A stretch of 64,000 bases of DNA from NCBI RefSeq assembly GCF_042665155.1, contig NZ_JBHTCG010000006.1, forward strand, positions 124,001 to 188,000. The letters are read 5' to 3'. Position 1 is the first letter of the stretch, and the number at the start of each line of letters is the position of its first letter. A program made the position numbers and the translations under genes. Of this stretch, positions 8,730 to 17,699 are shown in pieces. The stretch is from Sphaerisporangium rhizosphaerae (GTDB lineage: Bacteria > Actinomycetota > Actinomycetes > Streptosporangiales > Streptosporangiaceae). Under the pieces are notes generated by a model. That model was not told the DNA's origin and made no database searches. It saw nothing but the letters and a program-made list of their open reading frames with translations.

Positions 8730-9335
8730 ATGGTGACTGAGCAGACGGGGACGGTCCGTACGCCCGGCCGTCCCCGCAGCGAGAAGGCCGAGAAGGCGAT
8801 CATCGACGCGGCGATCGCCATGATCGCCGATGGCACCGGTGTCGCCGAGCTGTCCATCGAGGCGATCGCCGCGCGGGCGGGTGTCGGGAAGACCACCATC
8901 TACCGGCGGTGGTCCAACAAGGAGGAGCTCGTCGTCGACGCGCTCGCCAGCCTCAAGGCCCCGATACCCGAGCTGCCCGGCCTGTCGGTGCGCGACGACG
9001 TCATCCGCTACCTGGCGGCGATGCAGGCCGACAGCCACAGTCCGCGCACCCGCTGCATCATGAACATCGCGCTGGGCGAGTCCGACCGCTTCCCCCACCT
9101 GACCGAGCGGTTCCGGGAGATCGTGGTGCGTCCCCGGCGGGAGGCCCTGCGGTCGGTCATCCAGCGGGGTGTCGAATCCGGTGAGCTGCGCCCGGACGTG
9201 GACGTCGAGATGGCGATCGCGGCGCTGTCCGGCGCGATGATGTTCTTCACCAAATGGCGTGACAACGACGACGAACTGCCTGCCGACCTCCCCGACCGCA
9301 TCGCCGACCTCATCCTCAGCGGCCTGCGGCCCTGA
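8730..9335 (+). CDS. TetR-family transcriptional regulator
   Basis: The 201-residue protein has an N-terminal helix-turn-helix of TetR type (IEAIAARAGVGKTTIYRRWSNKEELVVDAL) and an all-helical ligand domain. It starts 7 bases after the MFS gene stop, so it most likely represses the exporter and itself at the operators near 7092-7125 until an exported compound binds. The ligand is unknown. The gene ends 95 bp before convergent nadE. Confidence 0.9.
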   Translation: MVTEQTGTVRTPGRPRSEKAEKAIIDAAIAMIADGTGVAELSIEAIAARAGVGKTTIYRRWSNKEELVVDALASLKAPIPELPGLSVRDDVIRYLAAMQADSHSPRTRCIMNIALGESDRFPHLTERFREIVVRPRREALRSVIQRGVESGELRPDVDVEMAIAALSGAMMFFTKWRDNDDELPADLPDRIADLILSGLRP

Positions 9336-9429
9336 GCGGTTCGTCCCAGCGAGCGTTCCCCGGGGGGCTTCGAGGGCGGCCGGCGGCCGAGGGATCGTGG
9401 CCCGGCCGCCGCTCGGCGTAGGGCGGAGA

Positions 9430-11220
9430 CTACGAGGCGGGAGTCTCCCGCCAGCGGTTGGTGATGGGCAGGCGGCGGTCACGGCCGAAGTTCTTCGGGG
9501 TGATCTTGGGGCCCGGGGGATACTGCCGGCGCTTGTACTCGGCCAGGTCGACCAGGCGGATGACCCTGGCCACCAGCTCGGCGTCGTGCCCGGCGGCGAC
9601 CAGCTCACCCTTGCCCATGTCGTGCTCGACGTAGTCGGCGAGCAGCCGGTCGAGCACGTCGTACGGCGGCAGGGAGTCGGTGTCCCGCTGGTCCGGACGC
9701 AGCTCGGCGCTCGGCTCCTTGGTGATGGAGTTCTCGGGGATGGGCGGCCCGTCGAAGCGGTGCAGCAGCTCGCCCTCACGCCCGGCCTGCTCGTTGCGCC
9801 AGCGCGACAGCTGCCACACCGTCGTCTTCAGGACGTCCTTGATCGGGGCGAAGCCGCCCGCCGAGTCGCCGTAGAGCGTGGAGTAACCGGTGGCCAGCTC
9901 GCTCTTGTTGCCCGTGGTGAGCACCAGGTGGCCGTGCTCGTTGGACAGCCCCATCAGCAGCATGCCCCGCACGCGCGCCTGGAGGTTCTCGGCGGCCAGC
10001 CCGCTCAGCTCGACCTCCTTCTCGAAGGCGTCGACGATGCCCTCGATCGGGACCAGCCGCGAGTGCAACCCCTGCCGGTCGACCAGGTCGCGCGCGTCGC
10101 TCACCGAGTGGTCGGAGGAGTGACGGGAGGGCATCAGGACGACGTGGACCCGGTCGGGGCCGACGGCGTCGGCGGCGATCGTGGCGGTCAGCGCCGAGTC
10201 GATGCCGCCGGACAGGCCGAGGATGACCGACCGGAAGCCGTTCTTGGCGAAGTAGTCGCGCACGCCGAGGACCAGCGCCGAGTAGACCTCCTCCAGGTCG
10301 GGGAGACGCGGGGCGACCGTCGGCGGCTCGGGGTCGTAGGCGGGCAGCGGGTCACCCGACAGCACCAGCCGCTCGACCGTGATCGTGGTGCCGTCGCCGG
10401 CGTCCACGGGAAACGAGCCGGGGCTGACCCACGGGTCGGCGGCCGGCAGCTCGAGATCGGTGACCAGGAGCTCCTCGCGGAACTGGCCCGCCCGGGCGAC
10501 CAGCTCACCCTGCGCGTCCACCACGATCGAGTCGCCGTCGAAGATCAGCTCATCCTGGCCGCCGACCTGGTTGGCGTAGGCGAGGGCGCACCCGGCCTCC
10601 CGGGCGCGGTTGGCGCACAGCCCCAGGCGCACGTCGTCCTTCTCGCGCTCGTAGGGGGAGGCGTTCGGCACCACGAGCAGGCCCGCGCCCGCCTGCGCGA
10701 CCGCGGAGACCGGGCCGCCGTCCTGCCACAGGTCTTCGCAGACGGCGATCGCCACGTCCACGCCGTGCAGCCGGAAGATCGGCAGCCGGTCGCCGCGGAT
10801 GAAGTAGCGGTATTCATCGAAGACGCCGTAATTGGGCAGGTGGTGCTTGGCGGTCCTGGTGACGACCCGGCCGCGGTGGAGCAGCGCGGCGGCGTCCAGC
10901 GGCGCCCCCTTCGGCTGCCCGGCGCGGGGCGTGACCCCGGAACGGTCGACGTAGCCGACGACCACGGGCAGCTCGCCGAGGCCCTCGTCGGCCAGCCGGG
11001 TCGCCGCCGCCGAGAGCGTCGCGATCGAGGCGTCGACGAACGAGGTGCGCAGCACCAGGTCTTCGACGGGGTAACCCGTCAGGAACATCTCGGTGAACAC
11101 GACCAGGTGTGCGCCGCGATCTGCGGCGCGCCGCGTCCACTCGACGAGTTCACCGGCGTTGGCGGACAGGTCGCCTACCGACGGGTTGGTCTGGGCGAGG
11201 GCTATTCGCAGTTGAGGCAC
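9430..11220 (-). CDS. nadE: Glutamine-dependent NAD+ synthetase
   Basis: Last step of NAD synthesis: amidates deamido-NAD using ammonia from glutamine. Residues 1 to about 270 form the nitrilase-type glutaminase, with catalytic Glu in VFTEMFLTGYP, Lys in AKHHLPNYG and Cys in AVCEDLW. The rest is the synthetase with the ATP-pyrophosphatase loop GLSGGIDSALT and the KSELATGYSTLYGD motif. I place the start at a GTG (11220, VPQLRIALAQ); the frame is open further upstream but that part does not look coding. 596 residues is somewhat shorter than the roughly 680 of the mycobacterial enzyme. Confidence 0.93.
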   Translation of the reverse strand: MPQLRIALAQTNPSVGDLSANAGELVEWTRRAADRGAHLVVFTEMFLTGYPVEDLVLRTSFVDASIATLSAAATRLADEGLGELPVVVGYVDRSGVTPRAGQPKGAPLDAAALLHRGRVVTRTAKHHLPNYGVFDEYRYFIRGDRLPIFRLHGVDVAIAVCEDLWQDGGPVSAVAQAGAGLLVVPNASPYEREKDDVRLGLCANRAREAGCALAYANQVGGQDELIFDGDSIVVDAQGELVARAGQFREELLVTDLELPAADPWVSPGSFPVDAGDGTTITVERLVLSGDPLPAYDPEPPTVAPRLPDLEEVYSALVLGVRDYFAKNGFRSVILGLSGGIDSALTATIAADAVGPDRVHVVLMPSRHSSDHSVSDARDLVDRQGLHSRLVPIEGIVDAFEKEVELSGLAAENLQARVRGMLLMGLSNEHGHLVLTTGNKSELATGYSTLYGDSAGGFAPIKDVLKTTVWQLSRWRNEQAGREGELLHRFDGPPIPENSITKEPSAELRPDQRDTDSLPPYDVLDRLLADYVEHDMGKGELVAAGHDAELVARVIRLVDLAEYKRRQYPPGPKITPKNFGRDRRLPITNRWRETPAS

Positions 11221-11334
11221 GGTGTCCACCTTACGTGTGACGGCGTCGGCGAACAGGGGCCGGACCGTGGCTGTGGACGAGCGCCCGGCCGTGACCCGCC
11301 TTCCCCGGCGGGGGCCGCCCATCCCTTCCCTGCT

Positions 11335-12564
11335 CTAGGCGCCCACGCCCACCCCGACGGGGTGGCCGGCGGCGGCGCGCCGGCGGATGGCGGGGCCGAT
11401 GGCGAGCTGACCGAGAGCCGCGAGCAGCCCCAGTACGCCGACCGTGATCCACAACGTGGCCTGGCCGGCGCTCAGCAGGCGGGTGCCGATCAGCGGGGCC
11501 AGCAGCCCGCCGGCCGACCAGGCGAAGCCGAACAGCCCGCTGTAACGGCCGCGCAGATGCGGCGGAGCCAGGAGCGCGACGACCGTGCCCGCCATGCCCG
11601 CCGTGACCACCTCGCCCAGCGTCCAGATCGCGACGCTCACCGCGTACCCGGCGGTGGTGGAGACGAACGCGGTGAGCGCGAACCCGAGCGCGCACACCGC
11701 CATGCCCAGCGCCAGCGTGCCGCTGGGGTCCCGCTTGGCCAGCCAGTGCCCCACCAGCGGCTGCACCACCACGATCAGCAGACCGTTCACCGCCATCGCG
11801 AACCCGTACGCGGAGGCGGGCAGCCCCGAGGAGGTGACCGCCAGGGGCAGCGTCGTGTACGCCTGGAGGTAGACGAAGGTGTACAGCAGCGTCAAGGCGA
11901 CATAGGTGACCATCAGCCGGTCCTTCAGCACATCACCGAAGCCGCCCGCCTCGCGCGTCCTGTCGGGGCGCGTCTCCGGCACGGCACGCCACACCAGCAC
12001 GCCGAAGACCACCGAGGTGACCGCGTCGATCCAGAACAGCCAGACGAACCCGGACCTGACCAGCATGCCGCCCGCGACCATCGCCACCGCGAAGCCCAGG
12101 TTGATCGCCCAGAAGAGCAACCCGAACGCGCGCGACCGGTCGTGCGCCGGGATCAGGTCGGCGACCAGGGCCTGCGAGGCCGGGCGGTAGGCGTCCACGA
12201 CGACGCCGAGCACGCCCATCGCGGCGACGATCGCCGGCAGCGAGGTGCTGTACCCGAGGGCGATCATCGTGGCCGCCGTGGCGACCATGCCGCCCGCCAG
12301 GGTCGCGCGCCGGCCGAGATGGTCGGCCAGCCAGCCCGCGACGAGCTGCGACATCAACGAGCCGATGCCGAAGACCGCCAGCACCAGGCCGGCCGTCGCC
12401 AGGGGCAGCCCGCGCGCCTGGGTCAGATAGATGCCGATGAAGGGCTCGACCATGGTGCCGAGCCGGTTGATGAAGGTGCCGCCGAGGAGCACCCAGAAGG
12501 CGCGCGGGAACCCCCCGATTCTGGACCGGAGGAAGGAAGGCCTGTCGGAGATAACGCTGGTCAC
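11335..12564 (-). CDS. MFS transporter (12-TM)
   Basis: A 409-residue major facilitator protein with the motif A loop GWLADHLGRRATL between helices 2 and 3 and about 12 hydrophobic segments. It is transcribed away from an ArsR-type regulator gene, and a perfect inverted repeat lies between the two starts, so the regulator probably controls it. This arrangement suggests efflux of a drug or metabolite; the substrate cannot be read from sequence. Confidence 0.87.
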   Translation of the reverse strand: MTSVISDRPSFLRSRIGGFPRAFWVLLGGTFINRLGTMVEPFIGIYLTQARGLPLATAGLVLAVFGIGSLMSQLVAGWLADHLGRRATLAGGMVATAATMIALGYSTSLPAIVAAMGVLGVVVDAYRPASQALVADLIPAHDRSRAFGLLFWAINLGFAVAMVAGGMLVRSGFVWLFWIDAVTSVVFGVLVWRAVPETRPDRTREAGGFGDVLKDRLMVTYVALTLLYTFVYLQAYTTLPLAVTSSGLPASAYGFAMAVNGLLIVVVQPLVGHWLAKRDPSGTLALGMAVCALGFALTAFVSTTAGYAVSVAIWTLGEVVTAGMAGTVVALLAPPHLRGRYSGLFGFAWSAGGLLAPLIGTRLLSAGQATLWITVGVLGLLAALGQLAIGPAIRRRAAAGHPVGVGVGA

Positions 12565-12604
12565 GAGGTCCAGCCTTGGACATGGCCTCGCCGCCGTGCC
12601 AATC

Positions 12605-12622
12605 TTTTAGGCTGTGCTAAAA
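12605..12622. promoter_or_regulatory. ArsR-type operator between the divergent MFS and regulator genes
   Basis: TTTTAG (12605-12610), six bases, CTAAAA (12617-12622): a perfect AT-rich inverted repeat in a GC-rich context, 41 bases before the MFS start and 24 before the regulator start. The position and shape suit a winged-helix dimer that represses both genes. Confidence 0.7.
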
Positions 12623-12645
12623 CATCGGTGAAGGGCGGGGGCCCC

Positions 12646-13614
12646 GTGGCAGTGCAGTGGCGGTTCGAGGCCGACGACCTGGCGCGCCTGCGGTTCGCCT
12701 TCTCCCCGCTCTGGGAGGTCGTCGCGAGCCTGCGCGTGCTCAGCGCTCCCGCGCGCCACTCCGTCCACCTGCCGTGGTTGCGCGCCGTCAAGCCGCGGCT
12801 CGGCCAGCTCGACCTGTCCGAACTGCTCGCCCTGGCCCCGGCCCGCGGGTACATCGCCGACTTCCTGACCCCGCCGCCCGACACGCCGCTGCCCGACTTC
12901 GCCGCCGAGCTGGCCCGGGTGCGCGAGACGCCCGCAGAGAAGGCCGCGGAGGAGGCCGGCTGGGTGACGACGCCCGACACCCGGGCCATCGCCCGGTTCC
13001 AGGCCGACCCGGCCGCCGGGGTCCGCCGCGTGGCCGACACCCTCGCCGCGTACTGGGAGCTCGCGCACGCCGAGCACTGGCCGCGCGTGCACGGGCTGCT
13101 GGAGGCCGACCTGATGTGGCGCACCCGCCGTCTGGCCGCGGGCGGGGCCAAGGAGCTGTTCGCCGACCTGCACCCCTCGGTCCGCTGGGAGGGCGACCGG
13201 CTCACCACCGCCACAGGAGGAGCCTGGTGCCACGCCGGTGACCTGGGAGGAGACGGGTTGTTGCTGGTGCCGAGCGCCTTCCGCTGGCCGGACATCGCGG
13301 TCATGGCCGAGCCCTACCAGCCGATGCTCGTCTACCCGGCGCGTGGCGTCGGCACGCTGTGGGAGGCCGGCCCGCCCCCGGCGCCCGGCGCGCTCGCCGC
13401 GCTCATCGGCAGGACCCGCGCCCAGTTGCTGCTGTCGCTGCGCGACCCCGCCTCCACCACGGCCATCGCCAGGCGGATGTCCATCACCCCTGGCGCGGTC
13501 TCGCAGCATCTGTCCGTCCTGAGCGCCAGCGGCCTGGTCGTCCGCAGACGACTCGGCCGTGAGGTCCTCTACCGGCGCACCCCCACCGGCGACGCCCTCG
13601 CCGGAGCCTCCTGA
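12646..13614 (+). CDS. ArsR/DUF5937-type winged-helix transcriptional regulator
   Basis: The 322-residue protein has a long N-terminal domain (DUF5937-like, about residues 1-230) and a C-terminal winged helix: SLRDPASTTAIARRMSITPGAVSQHL, then SGLVVRRRLGREVLYRRTPTGDALAG. No metal-binding CxC motif is seen, so it is not a metal sensor of the SmtB kind. The start is a GTG after AAGGGCGGGGG; a second in-frame GTG two codons later is possible. The reading frame is open for kilobases upstream, but only the part after 12646 looks like a family member. It is divergent from an MFS gene it likely controls. Confidence 0.82.
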   Translation: MAVQWRFEADDLARLRFAFSPLWEVVASLRVLSAPARHSVHLPWLRAVKPRLGQLDLSELLALAPARGYIADFLTPPPDTPLPDFAAELARVRETPAEKAAEEAGWVTTPDTRAIARFQADPAAGVRRVADTLAAYWELAHAEHWPRVHGLLEADLMWRTRRLAAGGAKELFADLHPSVRWEGDRLTTATGGAWCHAGDLGGDGLLLVPSAFRWPDIAVMAEPYQPMLVYPARGVGTLWEAGPPPAPGALAALIGRTRAQLLLSLRDPASTTAIARRMSITPGAVSQHLSVLSASGLVVRRRLGREVLYRRTPTGDALAGAS

Positions 13615-13810
13615 CTTCAAGGCACCGGCGGCGGCACACCGGCCGGCGTCCCTCCTTTGACCCCAGCCGGATCCGGGACGGCGGTGATGGTGACTCCGTC
13701 TGGATCGGTGGTCCGGGCGACGGCGCGCGAGCCGCCCCTGACCGCCGCCTGACCGCCGCCTGACCGCCGCCGGACCGGCGATCCCGGCGACGGCGGGCGG
13801 GTCGCCGGCG

Positions 13811-15916
13811 TCAGCAGAAGAAGGGGCGGACGGAGGGCAGCGCGGCGAACGGGGCGCGGCCGGACGCGGGACGCGAGCCGCCCGGATAGGCGTCCAACGT
13901 GCCCCGCGCCGCGCCGTTCTCGTTCACCGGCCCCTCGGCCACGGCCCGTGAGGACTCACCGCCGCCCACCGGCATGCCCTCGGAGGCGATGCCGCCGGCC
14001 GACGCGAGACCGGACGCGGCCGGCCCGAGCGCCGCGCCGTCCGGGACGGCCCCGTCAGGACGCGTCCCGCCGGACGCGCCGGCCAGGGAGGAGGCGTCCG
14101 CGGACCCGGCCCCCCAGGATCGGCTCGCGGACGAGGCGCCCCCGCCGGCGCCGTTCGCACCCGCCGAGGGCGGAAGGCTCGCGTTCGTACCGCCCCCTGG
14201 CGCGACGTCCGCGGCCGTGCCGTCCCCGGAGCGCGGCCGTGCCGCCGGCCCGCCGCCGGTCAGCCCGGCGGTTCGGCCGCCCGCCCGGGAAGCCCCGGCA
14301 CCACCAGAAGACCCGGAACCACCAGAAGGCCCGGAGGCCCCGGAACCGCCGGAAGACCCGGAACCACGAGGCCCGGAGGCCCCGGAACCACCAGAAGGCC
14401 CGGAAGCCTCGGAACCGCCGGAACCGCCGGGACCGCCGGGACCGCCGGAAGTGCCGGAAGTGCCGGAACCGCCCGAACCGCCAGGGCGGGAAGGCGCGGA
14501 CGCGCCGGGGGCTCCGTGGGCGCCGGAGGCCCCCTGCGTGCCGGACCGCCCTTGCGCACCCGAGGCGCCGGAGAGACCCGAGGGACCCGAGCCGGCTGAG
14601 GGAGCCCGGGAACCCGGCGGCCATCGAGAGCCCGCGGGCCCATGGGAGCCCGGCGCACCGGGGGCGCCATGTGCGGCCGACCACCTTGAGGCGCCGGCCG
14701 GTCGGTCGTCCACGCGGGAGGGGACGCCGCCGCCCGTGCGGGGCGGCCACCCGCCGATGCGCGGAGGTGCGTTGCCGGAGGTGCGCCGCGCGGACGCCCC
14801 CCACGCCGATGGGGCGGGAGATGCCGACCCCGGGGCGTACAGGCGGTCGGAGGTGCGCTGGAGGCTGCCGGGCAGCAGGCCGATGCCGCGCGCGACCAGC
14901 CGCTGCCCGTAGACGTCGGTGATGCGGACGGTGTACGGCCCGGACCCGGCCCCGTGGTCGGCCACCCAGTAGTTGTCCGGCGCGCGCGACAGGTCGCGCC
15001 AGCGCCCGTCCCGTGAGATCTGCAGCCGGCGCAGCGGGTTGCCGTGGTCGACGGCCTGGATGGCGAGCCAGCGGGCCGAGGACCCCTGCTTGAGGCGGAA
15101 CGCCACCGGCCTCGGGACCGCGGGGTTGCGCACCCTGTGGTAGCCGACGGGCACGACGCCCCGGCCGGGGTCGGCGATGCGGGCGAAGGCGGGGCGGCTG
15201 AGGTCGAGCTCTCCCGTGGCGCACGACAGGCACTCGTCGACGACCTGCACGCGGACGGTGCCGCGCGGGCCGGTGACGTCGAGATACGCGCCGCAGGCGG
15301 CCGAGCCGGCGTACTCGACGGGGGAGACCGCGACGACCAGGGCATCGCGCACCGCCCCCAGCAGGGAGCAGTCGCCGCCGAGCACCCGCGACAGGCCGGC
15401 CGGCCCGCCCGGCCCCGGGCCCGACGCGGCGCACGCGGCGTTGCGGCCGACCTGCGCGCCGAGCGCCACAAGCGCGAGCGCGGTGCCCAGGGACACCGCC
15501 CACGCCAGCCGGTGCCACGCCGCCGCCCGCGCCCGTCGCCGCCTGCGCCGACGGTCGCCCCGAGGGCGCGCTGACACGACCTCGCCGTCGTCCGGTGATC
15601 GTCCGGACGCGGCCTCGCCGGCGCCCGGCGAGCGTCTCGACGTGGCCCTGCGATCGCGCGGTGCCCGCCCGGGCATGACGTCGCCGTCACCCGGCGAGCG
15701 TCCGGAAATGACCTCGTCGTCGCCCGGCGAGCGTCCAGAAGTGATCTCGTCGTCGCTCGGCGAGCGTCCTGACGTGATCTCGTCGTCGCCCGGCGCGCGG
15801 CGCGCGTCCGGCAGGTCGCGGGCTCCTGCCCGCGCCTGATCATGAGCGTGCGTCATCGGACGCCGTGGCCACCGTCGCGATGCCGTCGGCCTGGCGCGCC
15901 GCCGATCCGCCTCCAT
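13811..15916 (-). CDS. Membrane-anchored expansin-like protein with repeat N-terminus and collagen-like tail
   Basis: The centre (about residues 163-350) matches bacterial expansins: a double-psi beta-barrel with ACGAYLDVTGPRGTVRVQVVD and LDLSRPAFARIAD, followed by a carbohydrate-binding-like sandwich (WLAIQAVDHGNPLRRLQI, DNYWVADHG). Expansins loosen polysaccharide networks without hydrolysis. Before it, residues 42-115 are about seven degenerate 11-residue repeats rich in Asp, Ser and Arg, then an Arg cluster and one membrane segment (134-154). After it come roughly 350 residues of Gly/Ser/Ala/Pro low complexity with collagen-like G-x-x runs, ending in Cys. I chose the start at 15916 because GAGGAG lies 8 bases upstream; the later ATG at 15856 has no such site. 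Export without a cleavable signal, as a type II membrane protein, is inferred. Confidence 0.72.
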   Translation of the reverse strand: MEADRRRARPTASRRWPRRPMTHAHDQARAGARDLPDARRAPGDDEITSGRSPSDDEITSGRSPGDDEVISGRSPGDGDVMPGRAPRDRRATSRRSPGAGEAASGRSPDDGEVVSARPRGDRRRRRRRARAAAWHRLAWAVSLGTALALVALGAQVGRNAACAASGPGPGGPAGLSRVLGGDCSLLGAVRDALVVAVSPVEYAGSAACGAYLDVTGPRGTVRVQVVDECLSCATGELDLSRPAFARIADPGRGVVPVGYHRVRNPAVPRPVAFRLKQGSSARWLAIQAVDHGNPLRRLQISRDGRWRDLSRAPDNYWVADHGAGSGPYTVRITDVYGQRLVARGIGLLPGSLQRTSDRLYAPGSASPAPSAWGASARRTSGNAPPRIGGWPPRTGGGVPSRVDDRPAGASRWSAAHGAPGAPGSHGPAGSRWPPGSRAPSAGSGPSGLSGASGAQGRSGTQGASGAHGAPGASAPSRPGGSGGSGTSGTSGGPGGPGGSGGSEASGPSGGSGASGPRGSGSSGGSGASGPSGGSGSSGGAGASRAGGRTAGLTGGGPAARPRSGDGTAADVAPGGGTNASLPPSAGANGAGGGASSASRSWGAGSADASSLAGASGGTRPDGAVPDGAALGPAASGLASAGGIASEGMPVGGGESSRAVAEGPVNENGAARGTLDAYPGGSRPASGRAPFAALPSVRPFFC
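14280..14620 (-). repeat. Collagen-like coding repeat
   Basis: Short imperfect tandem units built on the pattern CCGGAACC/CCGGAAGACC run through this stretch and encode Gly-Ser-Gly-Ala/Gly-Pro triplets in the tail of the expansin-like protein. Such tracts change length easily by slippage. Confidence 0.7.
15572..15793 (-). repeat. About seven degenerate 33-bp tandem repeats
   Basis: Each unit carries CTCGTCGTCGCCCGGCGAGC or a close variant and encodes an 11-residue block of the form SPGDDEITSGR. The two to four copies nearest 15793 are the most alike, which suggests recent expansion there. Confidence 0.75.
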
Positions 15917-16137
15917 GTGTGCTCTCCTCGCCGGACGTCGGCATTGACGAATGCGGAACGGCACCATGCTGTCACATTAAGCAACCGCAGGCTGGTCTTG
16001 TCCCATCTCCGGAGTGGGATGCCGATCGCAGGGCATTCGGTGACCGATGGGCGCGAAGGTCGTCGCGGGCCGATGGCGGGCGCGGACCGGCGCGAAATGG
16101 TGAAGGTCATGGCTTCGACTCCTCACTACGGACCCGC

Positions 16138-16153
16138 GTAACGTGTGCGAAAC
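16138..16153 (+). promoter_or_regulatory. GlnR-box match upstream of glnA2
   Basis: GTAAC (16138-16142), six bases, GAAAC (16149-16153) is an exact match to the actinomycete GlnR consensus gTnAC-n6-GaAAC. It lies 109 bases before the proposed glnA2 start, in the 345-bp gap between the divergent expansin-like gene and glnA2. Nitrogen control of glnA2 is inferred. I see no gene in the rest of that gap. Confidence 0.65.
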
Positions 16154-16261
16154 ACCAAGCGGGCAGACTGGTAGATGACCAGACATGTCTTCCGCCGACT
16201 CAGAACCTGGCTCAGCGTGACGACGATGGTGTCCGAACACCGTCCGGCAGAAGGGGATGCC

Positions 16262-17623
16262 TTGGACCGCCAGCAGGAATTCGTGCTCCGTACGCTCGAA
16301 GAACGCGACATCCGGTTCATCCGGCTGTGGTTCACCGACGTGCTCGGGTTCCTCAAATCCGTGGCGATCGCCCCGGCCGAACTCGAGGGCGCCTTCGCCG
16401 AGGGCATCGGCTTCGACGGGTCGGCGATCGAGGGGTTCGCCCGCGTGTACGAGTCGGACATGCTGGCCAAGCCCGACCCTTCGACGTTCCAGATCCTGCC
16501 GTGGCGCAGCGAGACGCCGGGCGCCGGCCGCATGTTCTGCGACATCCTCATGCCGGACGGCTCGCCGTCGCACGCCGATCCGCGCTGGGTGCTCAAGCGC
16601 ACGCTCGCGAAGGCCGCCGATATGGGCTTCACCTTCTACACCCACCCCGAGGTGGAGTTCTTCCTGCTCAAGGGACGGCCGGAGGAAGGCGACAGGCCCG
16701 TGCCGATCGACTCGGGCGGCTACTTCGACCACACCCCGCACAGCTCGGGCCACGACTTCCGCCGCAACGCGATCATGATGCTGGAGGCGATGGGCATCTC
16801 GGTGGAGTACAGCCACCACGAGGGCGCCCCCGGCCAGCAGGAGATCGACCTGCGGTACGCCGACGCGCTCACGACGGCCGACAACATCATGACCTTCCGG
16901 CTGGTCATGAAGGAGGTCGCCTTGGAGCAGGGCATCTGGGCGTCGTTCATGCCCAAGCCCTTCACCGACTTCCCCGGCTCTGGCATGCACACCCACATGT
17001 CGCTGTTCGAGGGCGACCGCAACGCCTTCTACGAGCCGGGCGCCGACTATCAGCTCTCCAAGATCGGCCGGTCGTTCATCGGCGGCCTGCTGCGGCACGC
17101 GGCCGAGATCACCGCGGTCTGCAACCAGTGGGTGAACTCCTACAAGCGGCTGTGGGGCGGCGCCGAGGCGATCGCCGGGCTCGGGGGCGAGGCGCCCAGC
17201 TACATCAGCTGGGGACACAACAACCGGTCCGCGCTCGTCCGCGTCCCCATGTACAAGCCGCACAAGGGCAACTCGACCCGCGTCGAGTTCCGCTCGCTGG
17301 ACTCGGCGTGCAACCCCTATCTGGCGTACGCGGTGATCCTCGCCGCCGGCCTGAAGGGCATCGAGGGAGGCTACGAGATGCCGCCCGGCGCCGAGGACGA
17401 CGTGTGGGCGCTCACCAGCGCCGAGCGGCGCGCCCTCGGCATCGAGCCGCTGCCGCAGAGCCTGGACGAGGCGATCACCACGATGGAGCGCAGCGAACTG
17501 GTCGCCGAGACCCTGGGCGAGCACGTCTTCGACTACTTCCTGCGCAACAAGCGCGCCGAATGGCACGAGTACCGCCGCCAGGTCACCGAGTTCGAACTGG
17601 GCCGCTACCTGCCGGTGCTGTAG
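16262..17623 (+). CDS. glnA2: Glutamine synthetase-like enzyme, GlnA2 type
   Basis: Glutamine synthetase superfamily, short actinobacterial type: FIRLWFTDVLGFLKSV at the N-terminus, GFDGSAIEGFARVYESDM, the metal ligands in HPEVEFFL and the PGSGMHTHMSLFEG and NNRSALVRVP motifs. Streptomyces GlnA2 ligates glutamate to polyamines rather than ammonia, so true glutamine synthesis is not certain. I take TTG at 16262 as start, because AAGGGG precedes it and the 453-residue product then matches the family; an ATG at 16175 would add 29 unconserved residues. The last 28 codons now come from an integrated mobile element, with silent changes only. Confidence 0.9.
   Translation: MDRQQEFVLRTLEERDIRFIRLWFTDVLGFLKSVAIAPAELEGAFAEGIGFDGSAIEGFARVYESDMLAKPDPSTFQILPWRSETPGAGRMFCDILMPDGSPSHADPRWVLKRTLAKAADMGFTFYTHPEVEFFLLKGRPEEGDRPVPIDSGGYFDHTPHSSGHDFRRNAIMMLEAMGISVEYSHHEGAPGQQEIDLRYADALTTADNIMTFRLVMKEVALEQGIWASFMPKPFTDFPGSGMHTHMSLFEGDRNAFYEPGADYQLSKIGRSFIGGLLRHAAEITAVCNQWVNSYKRLWGGAEAIAGLGGEAPSYISWGHNNRSALVRVPMYKPHKGNSTRVEFRSLDSACNPYLAYAVILAAGLKGIEGGYEMPPGAEDDVWALTSAERRALGIEPLPQSLDEAITTMERSELVAETLGEHVFDYFLRNKRAEWHEYRRQVTEFELGRYLPVL
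17535..17601 (+). other. attL core (glnA2 3' end supplied by the element)
   Basis: The 67 bases are identical to 34241-34307. Similarity goes on to the stop codon with single differences at 17602 and 17614, and the stop is TAG here but TGA at the other copy. Since this copy lies next to int and completes the long gene, its right part is the copy brought by the element. Confidence 0.88.
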
Positions 17624-17660
17624 TCGCAGCTCAGAACCGGTCTATCGTTGATAGAACAGT

Positions 17661-17693
17661 GAGGGGCCAGCGGTGCGCAACCGCTGGCCCCTC
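17661..17693. terminator. Strong bidirectional terminator between glnA2 and int
   Basis: A 13-bp perfect stem (GAGGGGCCAGCGG at 17661-17673 with CCGCTGGCCCCTC at 17681-17693), 7-base loop, followed by ACCGTTT. It separates the convergent glnA2 and int genes and belongs to the element. Confidence 0.85.
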
Positions 17694-17699
17694 ACCGTT

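Noticed and set aside
9259..12645. Long upstream extension of the ArsR-type regulator frame
   Set aside because: It lies antisense to nadE and the MFS gene; only the part after 12646 is protein-like.
13899..14912. Long Pro/Glu-rich open frame opposite the expansin-like gene
   Set aside because: It is the mirror of the collagen-like repeat; no start site, and the composition follows from CCGGAA-type repeats. The minus-strand frame has a real domain.
15572..15793. CRISPR array or non-coding minisatellite
   Set aside because: The 33-bp units are in frame and encode degenerate 11-residue repeats within a gene with a good ribosome-binding site.
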